A stretch of 64,000 nucleotides of DNA, from NCBI GenBank assembly GCA_000711775.1, contig ARYC01000151.1, forward strand, positions 124,001-188,000, read 5' to 3'. The DNA comes from Oxytricha trifallax. Its lineage: Eukaryota; Ciliophora; Spirotrichea; Sporadotrichida; Oxytrichidae. A model generated the notes under the pieces. The model was given only the letters and a program-made list of their open reading frames with translations, was not told the DNA's origin and did no database searches. The stretch's first letter is position 1. Every line of letters starts with the position of its first letter. The position numbers and the translations under genes are program-made. Positions 27,401 to 38,814 of the stretch are shown here, piece by piece.

Positions 27401-30400
27401 GATTCTATTTTTATATTTAAAATATATATTCTAAGTTTGCATTGGATGGTAAAGCATGCAGAGAAAATTTGGAAATAAAAAGAATTTCTTAATAAATATG
27501 ATAAATATATAATTAAATGTAAATGAAATTTCGACAAATCAGGGAAATTGTGGTTTACATTTCATATCTTTCTTGTGAGACCAATTTATCGTAAAGTCCT
27601 TAGCTATCTAGAATGTGTCCCAAGTGTGCGATGTGATGGAGGTGGTGAAAGAAATTAAAGGGAGGTGCAAAGTTGATTTCCAAAAAGTGATAATTTTTTG
27701 CTTCGAGATGGTTCTTTGCTGGGGTCGCTCTTTTTTGGTGTAAAATATGGTGTCATCCCATTAAAAATTCGTAGAAATTCTCTGAGTTAATCTATCGACG
27801 CTTGAACTCGGAATTCTGAGTAAGAAAATCAAGCTTATTTAGAGATCACTTCCTCTTCTTTCCCCGAATCCCTTAGGAGATTTATCAATACTTTGCAGTG
27901 AACACATTTGATTAAATAAGCGTTTATTTCTATTTAAATCTTCAGTCATTCCAAATTCGATATTTATGCACTATAAGTAAAGTACATTGATTAATTATTG
28001 ATTACATATTTATTTGTGCAATTCACCATAATTGTAAGTATTTTTTAAATAATTTATGAATTATTATTATGTTATTATTGAATAAGATTAATAACATGCG
28101 CATAAAGCCCATGATCTTAACTGATTCTACTTAAAATAATTCGATGTTGAATATTAAACTATAAGCTGTCAGCTTCAATATTGCTAAAAATATAGTAAAT
28201 GCTAACACTTCCTCATCAAAGCAGATAAATAATTGCAATTATTTATATATAGATCATTATAATCTAGATCATTTTAATTTAATAATAATCGATGCGATTA
28301 ACTTAAAAGCAAGAAATTCAATCCTATTTATTTACTCTGGAAATATAATATTAGATTAGATATGTGAATCTCAAAGAGTTAATGATGAGGTATCGAATCT
28401 TCCAGAGTAAAAGTAAGATTCAGAGACTTACCATAATGATGAATCTTTAAATCTTAAGTTGTAAAAACCATGTTTTATTTTTAAAGTAGGTTTAAATCAC
28501 TTTTAATAAAATATTAATAAATAGTTCAACTTAAATGAAGCAGAAGATTTATCATAAAGCTTAACCAAGGGCATGTAAATAGGAAGAGAATTGAGTTAAA
28601 CTTTTTAAATTAATATGAAACAATATAAATGGTAAGCCAATATGCTAATTGTAATAAACTGCAACTAACTGTGCATTAATTTACAAAATTGTTGTCAAAT
28701 ATGCCCTCATCCTATTAGTAAATTCTAGTGAAAACATTAAGGATTTGACAAATTAAGAATTAAATAATTTATTAATAATTGAAATAAAATTATATAAGAG
28801 TTCTGAACTACATTAGAATACATTAATTATGATATCTTATGAGTTAAGCAAAATATTCAATTATTTAATCAATCATGATTTATGATATAACTTACGACTC
28901 TAACATTATTAAGCAAAAATATATTTATTTAAAAAAAATAAGCCAGTAGTACCTTAGTAATTAATAATAATATTGGTTGGTTTTGTTTTTAAGTAAATAA
29001 ATTAAAAATCAATTCATTTTTAATAAATGAAATATAGAAGAAACTTAAAATAACTAGTAAATACAAAAGAATCAATAATCATAGGTACACTCAAAATAAA
29101 AATATTACCAATAAAAACAGATTAAATTAACTTAAATATAAATTAAATAATGTCAGTTTTGTTTTGCTTAATATATAAAAAAAAATTCTCTATAATTATT
29201 ATATTTTAGATACTAGTAAAATTAGCTTATGTAAATATTTAAATTTCTATAAATCATTATTGGGGTATAAATTATCACATTTTTATTATTTAAATAATTA
29301 AGAATAGATTCAAAAACTATAACTTCATTCATAACAATAATAAATTTAATTCCCAACTGATCCCAGATAGCAATTATTAATGATCACCGAATGTCTTCTC
29401 TTAAGAATATAAATTCTCTTCTTCAACCCCCTTTCCATACTCCATCTTCTCAATCTACTCATTCTCATTCTTCTTTTCCTCATCCTTCTCCTATCACTCC
29501 CCTATTATTCTTTTCCTCCTATAAAACATCTTCTTCAAAAATATATTTCCCCCAATAGTTGCGAAAAACAAATGTCGTTTATCGCTTCGCTATCTTAGAA
29601 GCTTGTTTGAAATCACTTACATAGATTTTAAGATACTCTAAGTACGAAATCAGCATAATTGAAATAATAATAGATACTAGAGAAGCATCATTGGGGCTTA
29701 AAAAAGCATCAATATATGCTCTCTCGAAATATAAATCAAAGTAATTACTAGGAGAAATTTTCTATAAAACTATTAGTTTTAGGCATAGTGGTATATTTAT
29801 GATCAAACCATTGAAAATAAAATTAAGAGATACATCACCGAATGGCTGGACCTCAGATATTAGAATTCTAAAGGCGGTAGGATTATAGACAATTTTAATA
29901 CTATAATGAAAATTTACAATGACTATGCTAACTAATTAGAATAATCACCAGCACGACACTACTTAATGTTTACTGATAGCTCCTACTCAAGAAAAATAAG
30001 TCGGGGAAAGCCTAAAGTTATCACAAATTTAATGTAGATTAAAAAATAATCCCTAAAATTCATAAGAATTCATAGATCTTTAGCACCTTTTACATTATCG
30101 CATTTTAATAAGAGTGAAAATTAATATCTTAAAAATCAGAAGAATACCACAACATTAAAATTCTTGATCAATGTTAGAGTACCAAACTAAAAAATTAAGC
30201 TATAAAATTTCGATAATTACCTCAGTTTGTAGAAATAAACTTAATGTTGTAATATTAAATAACAAGACATTCAGTCTTTCAAATTAAAATAATTTACACC
30301 AGTGAGATGATTAATGCTTTAGAAACTAGGCTTATGCCATATTATAAATCTAGATTAAATGGTGCAACTTTATTAATGGGATATTATATGGAAGTTGAAT

Positions 30401-30820
30401 TAGTTTTTATATTCGATGATTATTCAAAGCACTAAGTAAGCAGTTGTCATGTACAAGTAAGTAAATGTCTTAGGACAGTGAAGATTTTTCATGGTATTGA
30501 AGGAAATGACCCAACAGAATGATAAATTAGAAAGACATAAAATTTTCAAAATTGTTGCTGGTAATTTAATAATTTGTTAAATAGCTAAAATAACACCATG
30601 TTTGAGTTTCCATAGAATCTTGGCCATATTACTATCAATATTGGTATTTTTGATTTCCTTAAAAACAGAAATATTTTAAGGCAAATACTAAATTAACTAG
30701 CAAATTTCTTCATTTTTGGAGTTCAGCCTCTTACAGCCCATATCATAGGATGATGAATCCTAGAAAAACATCGAAATGACTGTAGAGGTCAGGATTTCAG
30801 CGATATTGACTGCTTATATG
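24440..30820. other. 6.4 kb AT-rich stretch without a recognised gene
   Basis: Mostly featureless AT-rich DNA. A slightly more balanced patch at 27540-27880 and a pyrimidine-rich plus strand at 29400-29550 stand out. The latter, read on the minus strand, gives acidic low-complexity peptide and might be a remnant of the tail of the neighbouring REP-4 copy, but I cannot align it. Confidence 0.4.
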
Positions 30821-30829
30821 TGCCAAAAA

Positions 30830-31560
30830 AGCCATAAAATTCCCTGTATAAGAAGAAATTTTTAGGCCTTATTTGATGACTTTGCCTCCTTAACTTTAGA
30901 TTCCAAGTCTTTTCCCTAAAATACGTTGTAGTAGTAAAAGTGGTAAGTAAAATATGTCAAAATCATTTATCATTCTTCTGAAAATATAAAGACAGATTCT
31001 CTATTATTTTTAGTTGTACGGGGTACTTGAAAGACTAACTGTGAATCATCACTTCCAATTTCTCGTTTTTTCGTAACCAGAGCTTGCTCCATTTTGTTTC
31101 TAATAATAGAGCATCAACCTATTACTACCAGCCTAGTCAATAGTTCCTACCTTTTTATCGTTTATAATCTTATCAAATCCTTAGCATGTTACCTCAGCTA
31201 AAATCATTGAGAATACTTAGTTTTATATGCCCGTTCTGTCACAAACTATATCGTTCCTCATGCCTCTCGGTATTAAGCTCTCTTTTAATGTGGTATTTTA
31301 ACCTTCATGCTTTGGTTTGATTTGACAACCTTTACTTACTCTTAAAACCCATCTACTTATTCAAAAGGTTTTTATTGTAAATTTTTGTCCCTGTTTACCT
31401 GAGTTTCTTGATCTTTGTTTCTGCTTTTATAGTTAAATCTGATTTAGTCTACTCTCTCTCTACAGATATCTGTACTTTTTTAACATTCTGTCACTTGCTC
31501 AAAAAGTCTTTCATCAATGCAGCTAATTAAACTTTATTCTAGTAAGTAAATTTGAGATAT
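30830..31560 (-). pseudogene. REP-4 second ORF: N-terminal part of the Ulp1-type ORF
   Basis: Downstream of the RT C-terminus on the minus strand, decayed sequence retains pieces of the second REP ORF: NKDQETQVNRDK, NKQMGFKSK (identical stretch in REP-1 near 52200), MEQALVTKKREIG (REP-1: LEKALVRKYEERQ) and HFYYYNVFQGKDLESK (REP-1: HFDLIPGNHVSEETL). The peptidase part with the DPEDCG motif was not found, so this copy is either truncated at its 3' end or further interrupted. Confidence 0.6.
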
Positions 31561-32022
31561 TTCCATCAGGTAACAGCTCTTTTTAATTTATAATTTTTTT
31601 ATAAATTTATTATATTATTAGAATTCACATATCTCAGTTCTTTATTATGACTTTAAATATTCAAATATTTAATCGTGTTGATTTTGTTTTGAGCATTTCT
31701 TCGTCAAATTCTCTGTCAACATTTCTTACATGCTTAACTATGAAAAATCTTCTCTATGATTTATAATATTCATGGTCTCCATAGCTCTATTCCTCTAATA
31801 TAGCCAAATTATATTTGTGATAATTTTAAATTATATTTTAATTTAAACTATTTTATTATGTTCTCCTCATCTACTTTGAGAGTCTATTTGTGTCTCCAGC
31901 TTACTTTTTTAAATCGCACTACTCTCATGTGATTTGCCTATCCAAAGATTTTGTAGATGTTGCTTTACAAAAGTGCACATGCCACAAGCCACCATTATTC
32001 TCCCTTAGCTGATAAAAATTAT

Positions 32023-32275
32023 GGGTATTGACGTCAGGGCGTCCCACCCTCGGTCAGGACGTCCCAGATGACGTCAGGACGTCCCAGGTGACGTCAGGGC
32101 GTCCCAGGTGCTTCAGGACGTCCCAGGTGACGCCAGGAAGTCCCAGATGACGTCAGGACGTCCCAGATGACGTCAGGATGTCCCAGGTGACGTCAGGGCG
32201 TCCCAATATAATAAATAGTAAAAAATTTTTATAATGTTGTTTTGAACTCTAAATAAAATTCTCTTAGAATTTTAT
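32023..32275 (+). repeat. Left TIR with tandem 20-bp units
   Basis: About eight to nine head-to-tail copies of a 20-bp unit built from GACGTC and GGACGTCCCA motifs (one unit is 19 bp, and several carry single substitutions), then an AT-rich inner segment. The same array with the same substitutions occurs inverted in the right arm, so the variants predate the last copying event. Confidence 0.9.
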
Positions 32276-32279
32276 TAGG

Positions 32280-32412
32280 TAGGGTCCTAGGGGTGCAACC
32301 CCTAGCGGGGTCAGGAGGGGCAGAGCCCCCTTCCTTCAATACCAAATCAAAATAAGTAATAGCAGGGGTCAAGGGGGCGGCAGCTCCTTGTGGAGGTTCG
32401 GGCTTAGCCTCC
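32280..32412. other. GC-rich hairpin block inside the TIR element
   Basis: A 130-bp island with three short GC-rich stem-loops: AGGGGTGCAACCCCT, GGGGCAGAGCCCC and GAGGTTCGGGCTTAGCCTC. Strikingly unlike the AT-rich surroundings. It might be a transposase or replication recognition site, or horizontally acquired sequence; there is no direct evidence for a role. Confidence 0.5.
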
Positions 32413-32704
32413 GAAAATCTTTTTGAGATAATGTGTATGAATAAGTGAAAATAAGTAATATTTAATCGTTAAAATATAATCGATAATAATTATTTAATTA
32501 GTTTGTATATGGAATCTTTTCAAAAACAAATCAGAGACGACTAATCTATACATGTGATTTAAAATATAGTACATGAGTTACAAGCTTGCGGCTTGCTATA
32601 ATTTAATCTCTAATGCATACGATGTGACTAATAATTACAAGTGGTATATACTACATCTAATAAATACCAAGATCATTGTTTCTATGAGTGAGAAAATTCT
32701 AAAT

Positions 32705-33010
32705 GTCGATCCAGATAGTCTATTAAGAATGGGTTAAGAATTTATTGTCCTTATACATTACCATTGAAAGCATTAAGAGAGATACTCTTTACTTCTTTTC
32801 CTACTGGAAGAAATACAAGTGAAATTGTAGAAGATATCTAAAAAAACTTTTAACTTAAAACAAGTAGAGAATCTGTAGGAAAAGTTTTGGGTGATATTCG
32901 TAAAATAATTAAAGCCAAGTTATTGTTTGAACATAATAGCTATTCTTTATACGGTGATGTGTAGAAGGACGAGATGATTAATTTTTTAAAAATTTTTATA
33001 ATCTTTTTAA
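32705..33010 (+). CDS. Short coding-like segment in the TIR element, possible transposase remnant
   Basis: In the ciliate code the plus strand gives about 100 codons of protein-like sequence, including TLPLKALREILFTSFPTGRN and KTSRESVGKVLGDIRKIIK, ending in AT-rich low-complexity sequence. The mixture of short helices and basic residues is compatible with a helix-turn-helix of a transposase N-terminus. No start codon is in frame (an in-frame TGA precedes at about 32685; a nearby ATG is in another frame), so it is probably truncated or frameshifted. Assignment to the Merlin/IS1016 group is only a guess from the 8-bp TSD and GG ends. Confidence 0.3.
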
Positions 33011-33626
33011 AAATTTATATTAAATTTATAACAAAAATTTTAATAAGTTTTTTTAAAAATTAAATTTAAATATCTTAGTTATATCTTGTATATTAATATC
33101 TAAAGTGCAAGACTATATAATAAAGTTTAAATGTTTTATGTTTACTAAAATTTCATAGATATTAGAATATAGGTATTGATAAATTATAGCACAAATAAAA
33201 AATGATTTAAACATACATAAACCCAAACATTTCAAATAAAAATATTAAATTAATGTTTTTGAATAGTTATACATATTTTTGGCATTCAAACATAAATAAG
33301 TAATTTTAATATCTTGGTAAAAAGTTATTTTATTTATACTAAAAATAATTTTATAATATACAAAATTCATCTTAAATTACTAAATGAGTTAATTACTAAT
33401 AAAGATAGTATTTTCTAAATGAAATAGTTAAATGTATAAATAAATTTTTTATAAAAGAGCAATTCTTGTTTAAATTGATTTTAGCTAAAATTATTTTATA
33501 TTTTATAATGTCACAATTTTAATATAAAAAATTATTATAAATTTTATAAGCGCAAATAATATATACAACTTTAATTTATGTATAGTAATATCCTTTGATA
33601 GTTACCAAAATAAGGAAATGATATAT

Positions 33627-33878
33627 TAAAATTCTAAGAGAATTTTATTTAGAGTTCAAAACAACATTATAAAATTTTTTTACTATTTATTATATTGGGA
33701 CGCCCTGACGTCACCTGGGACATCCTGACGTCATCTGGGACGTCCTGACGTCATCTGGGACTTCCTGGCGTCACCTGGGACGTCCTGAAGCACCTGGGAC
33801 GCCCTGACGTCACCTGGGACGTCCTGACGTCATCTGGGACGTCCTGACCGAGGGTGGGACGCCCTGACGTCAATACCC
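33627..33878 (-). repeat. Right TIR with tandem 20-bp units
   Basis: Inverted copy of the left arm; every 20-bp unit variant is present in the same order. The inner AT-rich part differs from the left arm by a few bases only. Confidence 0.9.
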
Positions 33879-33887
33879 AAAATTATA

Positions 33888-34235
33888 GTATCCACCCATT
33901 TTTAGTTATAACTAACTTTTTGTTATTTCGCAGAGTCTTTTCCTTTTGTATAACGTTTATTTGCTCTACTTTTGGTTTAATCAAGTGTTTTAAATCCAAT
34001 TTGAACTTTTTTCAAGTTCTTTTGAACTAGTTGAAGTATTATTTCAGCTGAATTTGTATCCCTTAGTTAATTTAATTTCCTTAGTACTTTGTTTGGAATA
34101 TCTCTGGCAATCTTAAGGCTATTCTTTTTAATTTCATTTTGTTTCCACAATTTTTTCCTGCAAATTTTTTCGTTTTAAACTGCTGCTAGAGATGTGTACT
34201 TGTATCTCATAACATACCTCGTTAAAGCCTCAATT
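33888..34235 (-). pseudogene. REP-4 ORF: region C-terminal to RT
   Basis: Minus-strand reading gives RYVMRYKYTSLAAVQ, ARDIPNKVLRKLNQL and SAEIILQLVQKNLKKV, matching REP-1 (IRSLMIYKYTPLVAAQ, PRDIPNKILRNVTQL, SEIIRDLVQRNLKKI). The match runs up to the right-hand 8-bp target duplication of the TIR element at 32023-33878. It continues at 32014-31850 on the other side with GGLWHVHFCK and CDLKKQAGDTNRLSK (REP-1: NYGMSHYCSVHK and CDLLNQAGDPTRFSK), which shows the TIR element was inserted into REP-4. Confidence 0.8.
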
Positions 34236-34959
34236 TTCAGAATTAATTTTTTTATGTGAGTTGTAGAAATATTAAATACAAAATATCTACAGCTAATATT
34301 TAGATTATTAGAGCAGGAATTAAAATTAATCTGACCTTGATAATCAAAAATTTGAACTAGAGATTTAAAAAATGAAATGTTTGCTTATTATAATATACAA
34401 AATTACTATATTTATTTACGCGTTATTTGATTATTTTTAGTTTTAACTTTGTGTTAAAAAAATTGTATTAACTTACTTCACAAATATATAGTTAACAATT
34501 ATGTTAATTTTATTAAAAATGGATGATAATTTAAAAGATTTTCTCTTCTAATTCGAATTCTGATAATTTAATCCTGAATTTAATAGAAATATATACTTAT
34601 GACATATAAAATAATTTAATTTTCAATTCAAAATAAATATTCATCATAAATGATGAAAAATTTCGCACATTTATTAAATAAACTTAATTATTAAACATAA
34701 GACATTAAATAACGAGAATATTAAAATTAACTAAATGGCTAATGCAAATGTGATTGAATTAATCCTAAACAATTATCAATAAAAAATGAAGGCAAAAGTA
34801 GCAAATGTTTTTTACTTTTGCCCCATTTTTTAATCACATTATAATTTTAAACATTTCTAAATTAAATATTATAAATAAAGCTATCAACTAATGTGTTTAT
34901 ATAAATTTTGACTATTAATTTCTGTAATTCGATTATAAAAATTTGATAAATGATTGTAA

Positions 34960-36100
34960 AACTTACTTTAGGTTGTTAGACCTAGTAAGCCTTTGGTAAT
35001 CTTTTGTTTGCCACTTCATGTTCTCTCACGTATTTTTCAATAGATAAGAGTGATTAAGCATATGTTTAGCCCTAAGTATTTTACTTCTTTTACCTTTTTG
35101 ATACCTTCTTTTTCTTCTAATTTCACAAATTGTTTTACCCTCGTTAAGATAGTAGTTCTTTCGTTTTAAATAAACAAAAAATTATGGGATTTATAAACAA
35201 TCTATTACCCCTAGAAAAATTGTGCATCTTTTGTGTTTACAAACAAATCGCCTCAAAAGTAATTAACTTCCCTTAATTTATCAGTAATTTCAATTCCGTT
35301 TGTGATTACAGCTTCTTTTAAATATAAATTAAAATTAATTAGCAAATGTGGTTTTCTGCTCCCTTGTTCGACTCCTTTCATTATCTTGATTTTACCATTT
35401 AAGAAAATCTTATTGCTTTTGTAATGACCCTCGATTAGATTGATTGTTGTCTTATTCTTTTAAATCTTTACCATGATCTCAGTAATTACTGAAGTTTTGA
35501 CTTTCCAAACTGAATCGTTAACTTATGAAGATAAATAAAGAGATAAGCTTCACCATGTTTGACCTCCTCCTTGATACTTTATTGTGTTAGAACATTCTTT
35601 TCAGATTTACATGCGTGCTTTTACTAACTATGAAATAAATTCGGTGAACTTTAGTTAAAAAACGAATTTAATATTTATTATCTTGCATCTTATTTAAAAT
35701 TTAAGTTTCAATCCTTCCTTAGATGTAAACTCAAAGCCATTAATCTAGTATCATCAACCTCTGAATAGCTGTCATCTTGCAATTAATTAGAAGTACCAAT
35801 CTTCCTTCTTAAATGAAATTTGGCGACTATTAATAATTCAGCCTTTTTGTGATTTTCTGACTCACTATTTGTGTTTATTAATTTTTTATTATTTATGAAG
35901 GATTTTCATATAAAATCCATCAGGGGGAATAGCCATGTTGAAGTTGCATTCTTTAATAGCTTTTATAGCATCTTCAATTTAAAAGAAACATTCATTTCCT
36001 GACTGTTTAATATTTGAATGCCTTTCGTAATTCCTAAGATATATTCACATATCTATCATTGCTAAATAAGTTGCTGTATAACTTTACAACCCCCGTTTAC
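34960..36100 (-). pseudogene. REP-4 ORF: reverse transcriptase domain
   Basis: The minus strand shows the RT landmarks of REP-1 in order: KLYSNLFSNDR; IKECNFNMAIPPDGF (REP-1: IKECNFNKAIGPDGF); SKSTHVNL; GEAYLFIYLHKL, with frameshifted NDSVWK (motif A, where REP-1 has YLLVDLQKAYDSVWK); GVEQGSRKPHLL (motif B); GDLFVNTKDAQ (the motif C region, FADD in REP-1, here degenerate); and EGIKKVKEVKYLGLNICL (motif E). It is non-functional: the catalytic motifs A and C are damaged and several frame changes occur. It begins just inside the left end of the degenerate TIR element at 36111. Confidence 0.8.
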
Positions 36101-36102
36101 TT

Positions 36103-37563
36103 TATTACTCGGGTATTGACGTCATCCAGTCACACTGACGTCCTCCATTCACAGATGACTTCCTCTTGACAAAAGTGACGTCTGTAGGTAACACATTGTT
36201 TTAATATGTACGCCAAAATACTTTATAGACTAAAATTTATTAATTTTTTTACACATATTATACAATACATGTATATTTATACTAATCATATTGAGAAAAG
36301 TCCTATTGCTTTAAATATCATCCTTATTTTAGGATCTTTCCGCAACCCCATTTAATTTTAAATAAACAAGGATTTAATGATAAATCTTTTTATGAATATT
36401 TATTTAATAAGTTATAAAACTTTCTGTATGATCGACTGGTTAAGATTTTAAGATTGCTAAAAAAACTATTTTTATGAGGAAATATACAATTCCAATTTAT
36501 TCATACAATTAGTGATTTATTCAGAAATGCCAAAATATTATATATAAAAAATAATAATATTCTTTATGTAAATTTAGATTATTGATGTAAATAATTATGT
36601 ATTTTTAAGATTAATTTGATTTATTTTGAATAAAATGAGCTCAACTGAATATATAAATATAAAAGTGATTAAAGTTATTTTTATATGGTAGATTATAAAA
36701 GGCTTAGTTTAAATAATCAAAAATTAGAAACCTTATTTTTCAAATGCAAATCTGAGAAAGTAATAAAAATTTTTTTTATTTTATACTGAGTATTTTATAT
36801 TTTGAATAAGGTACCATAAATTAATTCATGTTAAAATTATGATTTATATAAAATAGATAAATATATGGTTTAATAGTTAATCATTTATGAAAAATATTGA
36901 TTATTTTTTTAATATTCTTAATACTTTTAAATTCTAAGTGATTAATGCATCAAAGCAAAGATGTGAATTAAAATTTTATATTAAATTATTCAAATGGATC
37001 ATAAGATATTTTTTATAATTATATTATAATGATAAGAAAATACTCACTCGATTATAAATATAGTGTTTACTAAAGCTGTAGATTTAAAAACATAACTTTA
37101 AAAAATATAAATTATTATCTAATAAAATATGTGAAAATTGTTAGAATTTCATGAATAATTTTAAAATAAAGTTGAAACTCAAAAAAGGTTTTATGGTCAT
37201 ATGAATAAGTAAGGGAAAATAAGATGAATTAATATTAAATGAAATTAGAAAATTATATATTATTCTAAAAATTTTCTAAAGAGTGATCGAATAATTATTC
37301 TGTAACTTCAGAATAGCTCATAAAATTATCGTTGGGCTTTTATTTTTTTTAAAAAACAGCGAATTATTTATACTTTTGTATTAAATACTTTATTTTGTAT
37401 CTATTGCAGTTTTTTAAATGCAATGTTTGTGAAATTCTAAATCCTTAAAATATTTTTTAATATTATTATTATGTGACCTCCAGTCGTACCTGTGACATCC
37501 TGACGTCACCTGATACTGGAAGAAATCATCTGTGTCTTCCTGATGTTAATGCCCGTATTTCTC
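36103..37563. mobile_element. Degenerate relative of the 20-bp-repeat TIR element
   Basis: The left end at 36111 is GGGTATTGACGTCA, identical to the first 14 bp of the 32023 element. The right end at about 37541-37554 (TGATGTTAATGCCC) is a diverged inverse of it. Both ends contain degraded GACGTC and TCCTGACGTCACCTG units but no longer a regular array. Flanks TATTACTC (36103-36110) and TATTTCTC (37556-37563) match at seven of eight positions, offset by one base, and could be a worn 8-bp duplication. The 1.4 kb interior is AT-rich without a frame. It lies inside the RT region of REP-4. Confidence 0.65.
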
Positions 37564-37564
37564 T

Positions 37565-37720
37565 CACTATAAATCATTCTCTTCATTCATTCTAAGACAT
37601 TTTGTTTGTAAAGCATTTCTCTTTGTTTTGGTTGTCTTTTAGCAATCCATCTTTAATACTCTGATTAAAGTTTTACACATTTTTTATACTTAAAAGTTAT
37701 AATAGTTTTCAAGGTGCGTT
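37565..37720 (-). pseudogene. REP-4 ORF: short linker piece between two insertions
   Basis: About 150 bp of minus-strand sequence between the right end of the degenerate TIR element and an AT-rich block. It reads as KTTKTKRNALQTKCLRMNEE, which lines up loosely with the post-linker segment of the REP-1 ORF (KSQKQAQPIKGITVNQERLE). The order and position are right, but the similarity is weak, so the assignment depends largely on the good matches on either side. Confidence 0.4.
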
Positions 37721-37828
37721 ACCTACTTATTAAAAGTAAGTAACGCATATAAATATTATTTTCATTTAAAACAATCCTATTATTAATTTATAACTATTTG
37801 TCATAATTATTATATGATAATTTAATTT

Positions 37829-38245
37829 TTGTAGGAATATATTTGATTTGGGAAGAATATTAATAAATTAATAATTGATAATTAAAATTCGTGGCAGTTA
37901 ACTTTCTGGAAACTTATGCAATATGGTACTTGTTTGATAGAAAATTCAAAATTAGCTGGACTTTACTATTGGCGGTACCCCTCTATCGTATTCTTGAAGC
38001 GAGATAACTTGAGTTTAATTTTTGGTGATTTGTTTAGTTGATTTTAATACCAAAATTAAACTCAAGTTATCTCGCTTCAAGAATACGATAGAGGGGTACC
38101 GCCAATGGTAAAGTCCAGCTAATTTTGAATTTTCTATCAAACAAGTACCATATTGCATAAGTTTCCAGAAAGTTAACTGCCACGAATTTTAATTATCAAT
38201 TATTAATTTATTAATACTCTTCCCAAATCAAATGTATTCCTACAA
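37829..38245. mobile_element. MITE family A copy 1: 417-bp palindromic element
   Basis: Near-perfect inverted repeat starting TTGTAGGAATATATTTGA and ending in its complement; the arms (about 200 bp each) meet around 38033-38051. It shares its terminal 25 bp, total length and an internal block (TATCTCGCTTC ... AAAGTCCAGCT) with the element at 61864-62279, so the two form a family. Flanks are TT/TT here and TA/TA at the other copy. A TA duplication would point to mobilisation by a Tc1/mariner transposase. No coding capacity. Confidence 0.85.
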
Positions 38246-38738
38246 TTATGTATATCACTAAGCTCATATTATTAATTTATTGCAATATTTAAAACTCCAG
38301 AAATTATTATAATCCTTATTAGCTCTTAACTTTCTATATTATATTAATTTACGATATATTCAAAGTTTTATATAGAACTTTAATAGAACATTGTTCTAAA
38401 TCTTAAAATAATGAAATATTTGGATATGAAATTTTATAAAACTTCTTCATGAATCTAGCTTTTAACTAAATTCAATATTAAAAATTCCATTCAGAATAAA
38501 CAAAACTCATATATGGAAATGCTTGAATCCTTGATTTTATTTGTATAATCATTTTTTAGCAACATTATATTAAATAAATTTATAAAAATATAAAAATCAC
38601 TTAACTAGCTACTAATTTAAACTAAAGAACGTAAGTAATAATCTAATTATTTTATACTTAGCATTTTGTAATGAAATACAATATTTCATTTTCATTTATA
38701 TTTATGTTTGATTTTATTCAATTTAGAATATTAATATA

Positions 38739-38768
38739 TTTTAGGCTTATAAGATAAGCCTAAAATAT
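38739..38768. repeat. Short perfect hairpin
   Basis: ATTTTAGGCTTATAAG followed by its inverted complement forms a roughly 14-bp stem near 38740-38767. A similar small inverted repeat (GCGTTAC ... GTAACGC) lies at about 37715-37747. Both are inside the AT-rich block that interrupts REP-4 and might be remnants of further elements. Confidence 0.5.
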
Positions 38769-38814
38769 GGTATTAACAAATAAAATTTTTAGCAAATAAT
38801 TAAAAGATGGAATG

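Larger units (their letters stand above)
32015..33886. mobile_element. 1,856-bp TIR element with 20-bp-repeat arms and 8-bp TSD
   Basis: The element occupies 32023-33878, between perfect 8-bp duplications AAAATTAT (32015-32022 and 33879-33886). The terminal inverted repeats are about 250 bp each (32023-32275 and 33627-33878) and look identical over the first 200 bp. Each begins GGGTATTGACGTCAGGGC and consists mainly of tandem 20-bp units (type GACGTCAGGACGTCCCAGAT) followed by an AT-rich inner part. The interior has a GC-rich hairpin block and one short coding-like segment, too small for a full transposase, so it is probably non-autonomous. Long TIRs with internal tandem repeats recall Tetrahymena Tlr elements, but size and TSD argue against Tlr/Maverick. 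GG ends and 8-bp TSD fit Merlin, hAT or P types. Confidence 0.9.

Noticed and set aside
32015..33886. Tlr/Maverick element
   Set aside because: Tandem-repeat-bearing long TIRs are reminiscent, but the unit is 20 bp, the element is only 1.86 kb, no Maverick genes are present and the TSD is 8 bp.
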